A stretch of 62,580 bases of DNA from Streptomyces griseicoloratus (GTDB lineage: Bacteria; Actinomycetota; Actinomycetes; Streptomycetales; Streptomycetaceae), in assembly GCF_014534645.1 (NCBI RefSeq), contig NZ_JACVQF010000212.1:1-62580 (forward strand). The letters are read 5' to 3'. This document shows positions 62,481-62,580 of the stretch, piece after piece (position 1 is the first letter of the stretch; every line of letters starts with the position of its first letter). The notes beneath the pieces are model-generated. The model had not been told where the DNA came from, did not search any database, and was given only the letters and a program-made list of their open reading frames with translations. Both the position numbers and the translations under genes were made by a program.

Positions 62481-62580
62481 ATTAGCTCGGGAGCCGGGAA
62501 TCCGCTAAAGTCTCACTCGTCGGAACGGCCCAACGGCCGCGAAGACAACCCCCTCTGACGGGGAATCAGAGCCCGGAAGG
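62481..62580 (+). promoter_or_regulatory. Further rRNA promoter and start of the pre-16S leader
   Basis: A -10-like TAAAGT lies at 62507-62512. The following sequence (CTCACTCGTCGGAACGGCCC, then GAAGACAACCCCCTCTGACG) is, from memory, the conserved leader of Streptomyces rRNA operons, which have several tandem promoters. The 16S gene itself lies beyond the window. Confidence 0.75.

Overview
The window is high-GC actinobacterial chromosome, almost certainly from a Streptomyces. Three things point there: GC-rich third codon positions throughout, many GTG starts, and a gene order that (from memory) matches the conserved core of the Streptomyces coelicolor chromosome around lsr2, clpC, sigE-cseABC, disA-radA, ilvD, proC and trpS. 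I see no prophage, integrase, transposase, tRNA or CRISPR array. The last ~290 bases are the promoter and leader region of a ribosomal RNA operon whose 16S gene lies just outside the window.

Layout. 1-12.9 kb: an MprF-like membrane aminoacyltransferase, a membrane esterase, two PH-domain membrane proteins, an orphan NADH dehydrogenase subunit D (nuoD2) facing an NDUFAF7/MidA-like methyltransferase, a DesK/NarL-type two-component pair, a TmrB-like ATPase, and an ArsR-type regulator with a small divergent gene. 12.9-19.8 kb: a PLP lyase, then a tightly overlapped cofactor operon (DUF2520 Rossmann protein, panC, nadB, nadC, coaX) for pantothenate/CoA and NAD. 20.2-26.6 kb: small conserved genes, an orphan BlaI-like regulator, a short N-acetylglutamate synthase, the nucleoid protein Lsr2, an SCO3374-family protein and ClpC. 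26.7-35.1 kb: a bacterial NLR-like NACHT/LRR ATPase, a secreted HAD phosphatase, a secreted M23 peptidase, a TetR/MFS efflux pair with a large operator, and an AraC/VOC pair.

35.1-38.5 kb (minus strand): the cell-envelope stress operon sigE-cseA-cseB-cseC. 38.9-46.6 kb: MutY, a second NarL-type two-component system whose kinase carries an unusual C-terminal membrane-anchored domain, a PAP2 phosphatase, a secreted/anchored protein, and the c-di-AMP synthase DisA beside RadA. 46.8-54.3 kb: a one-piece sigma-like/ZAS/transmembrane/BACON-like protein, a Cys-rich DUF3109-type protein, Ppx/GppA, a nine-copy 31-bp tandem repeat, a TIM-barrel isomerase-like gene coupled to a TetR regulator, and IlvD. 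54.3-62.6 kb: a Ser/Thr kinase with a beta-propeller sensor, an SH3b protein, a SAM methyltransferase, an ABC-2 exporter whose start codon lies inside a near-perfect palindrome, ProC, and an indolmycin-resistant-type TrpS behind a classical Trp-codon attenuator.

Strongest leads: (i) the nuoD2/methyltransferase pairing, which mirrors the mitochondrial NDUFS2/NDUFAF7 substrate-enzyme pair; (ii) the NACHT-LRR protein, a candidate anti-phage NLR; (iii) the fused sigma/anti-sigma/BACON protein; (iv) the tandem repeat; (v) the trpS attenuator, which can be read base by base. All functions are inferred from sequence by eye; no database search was run.
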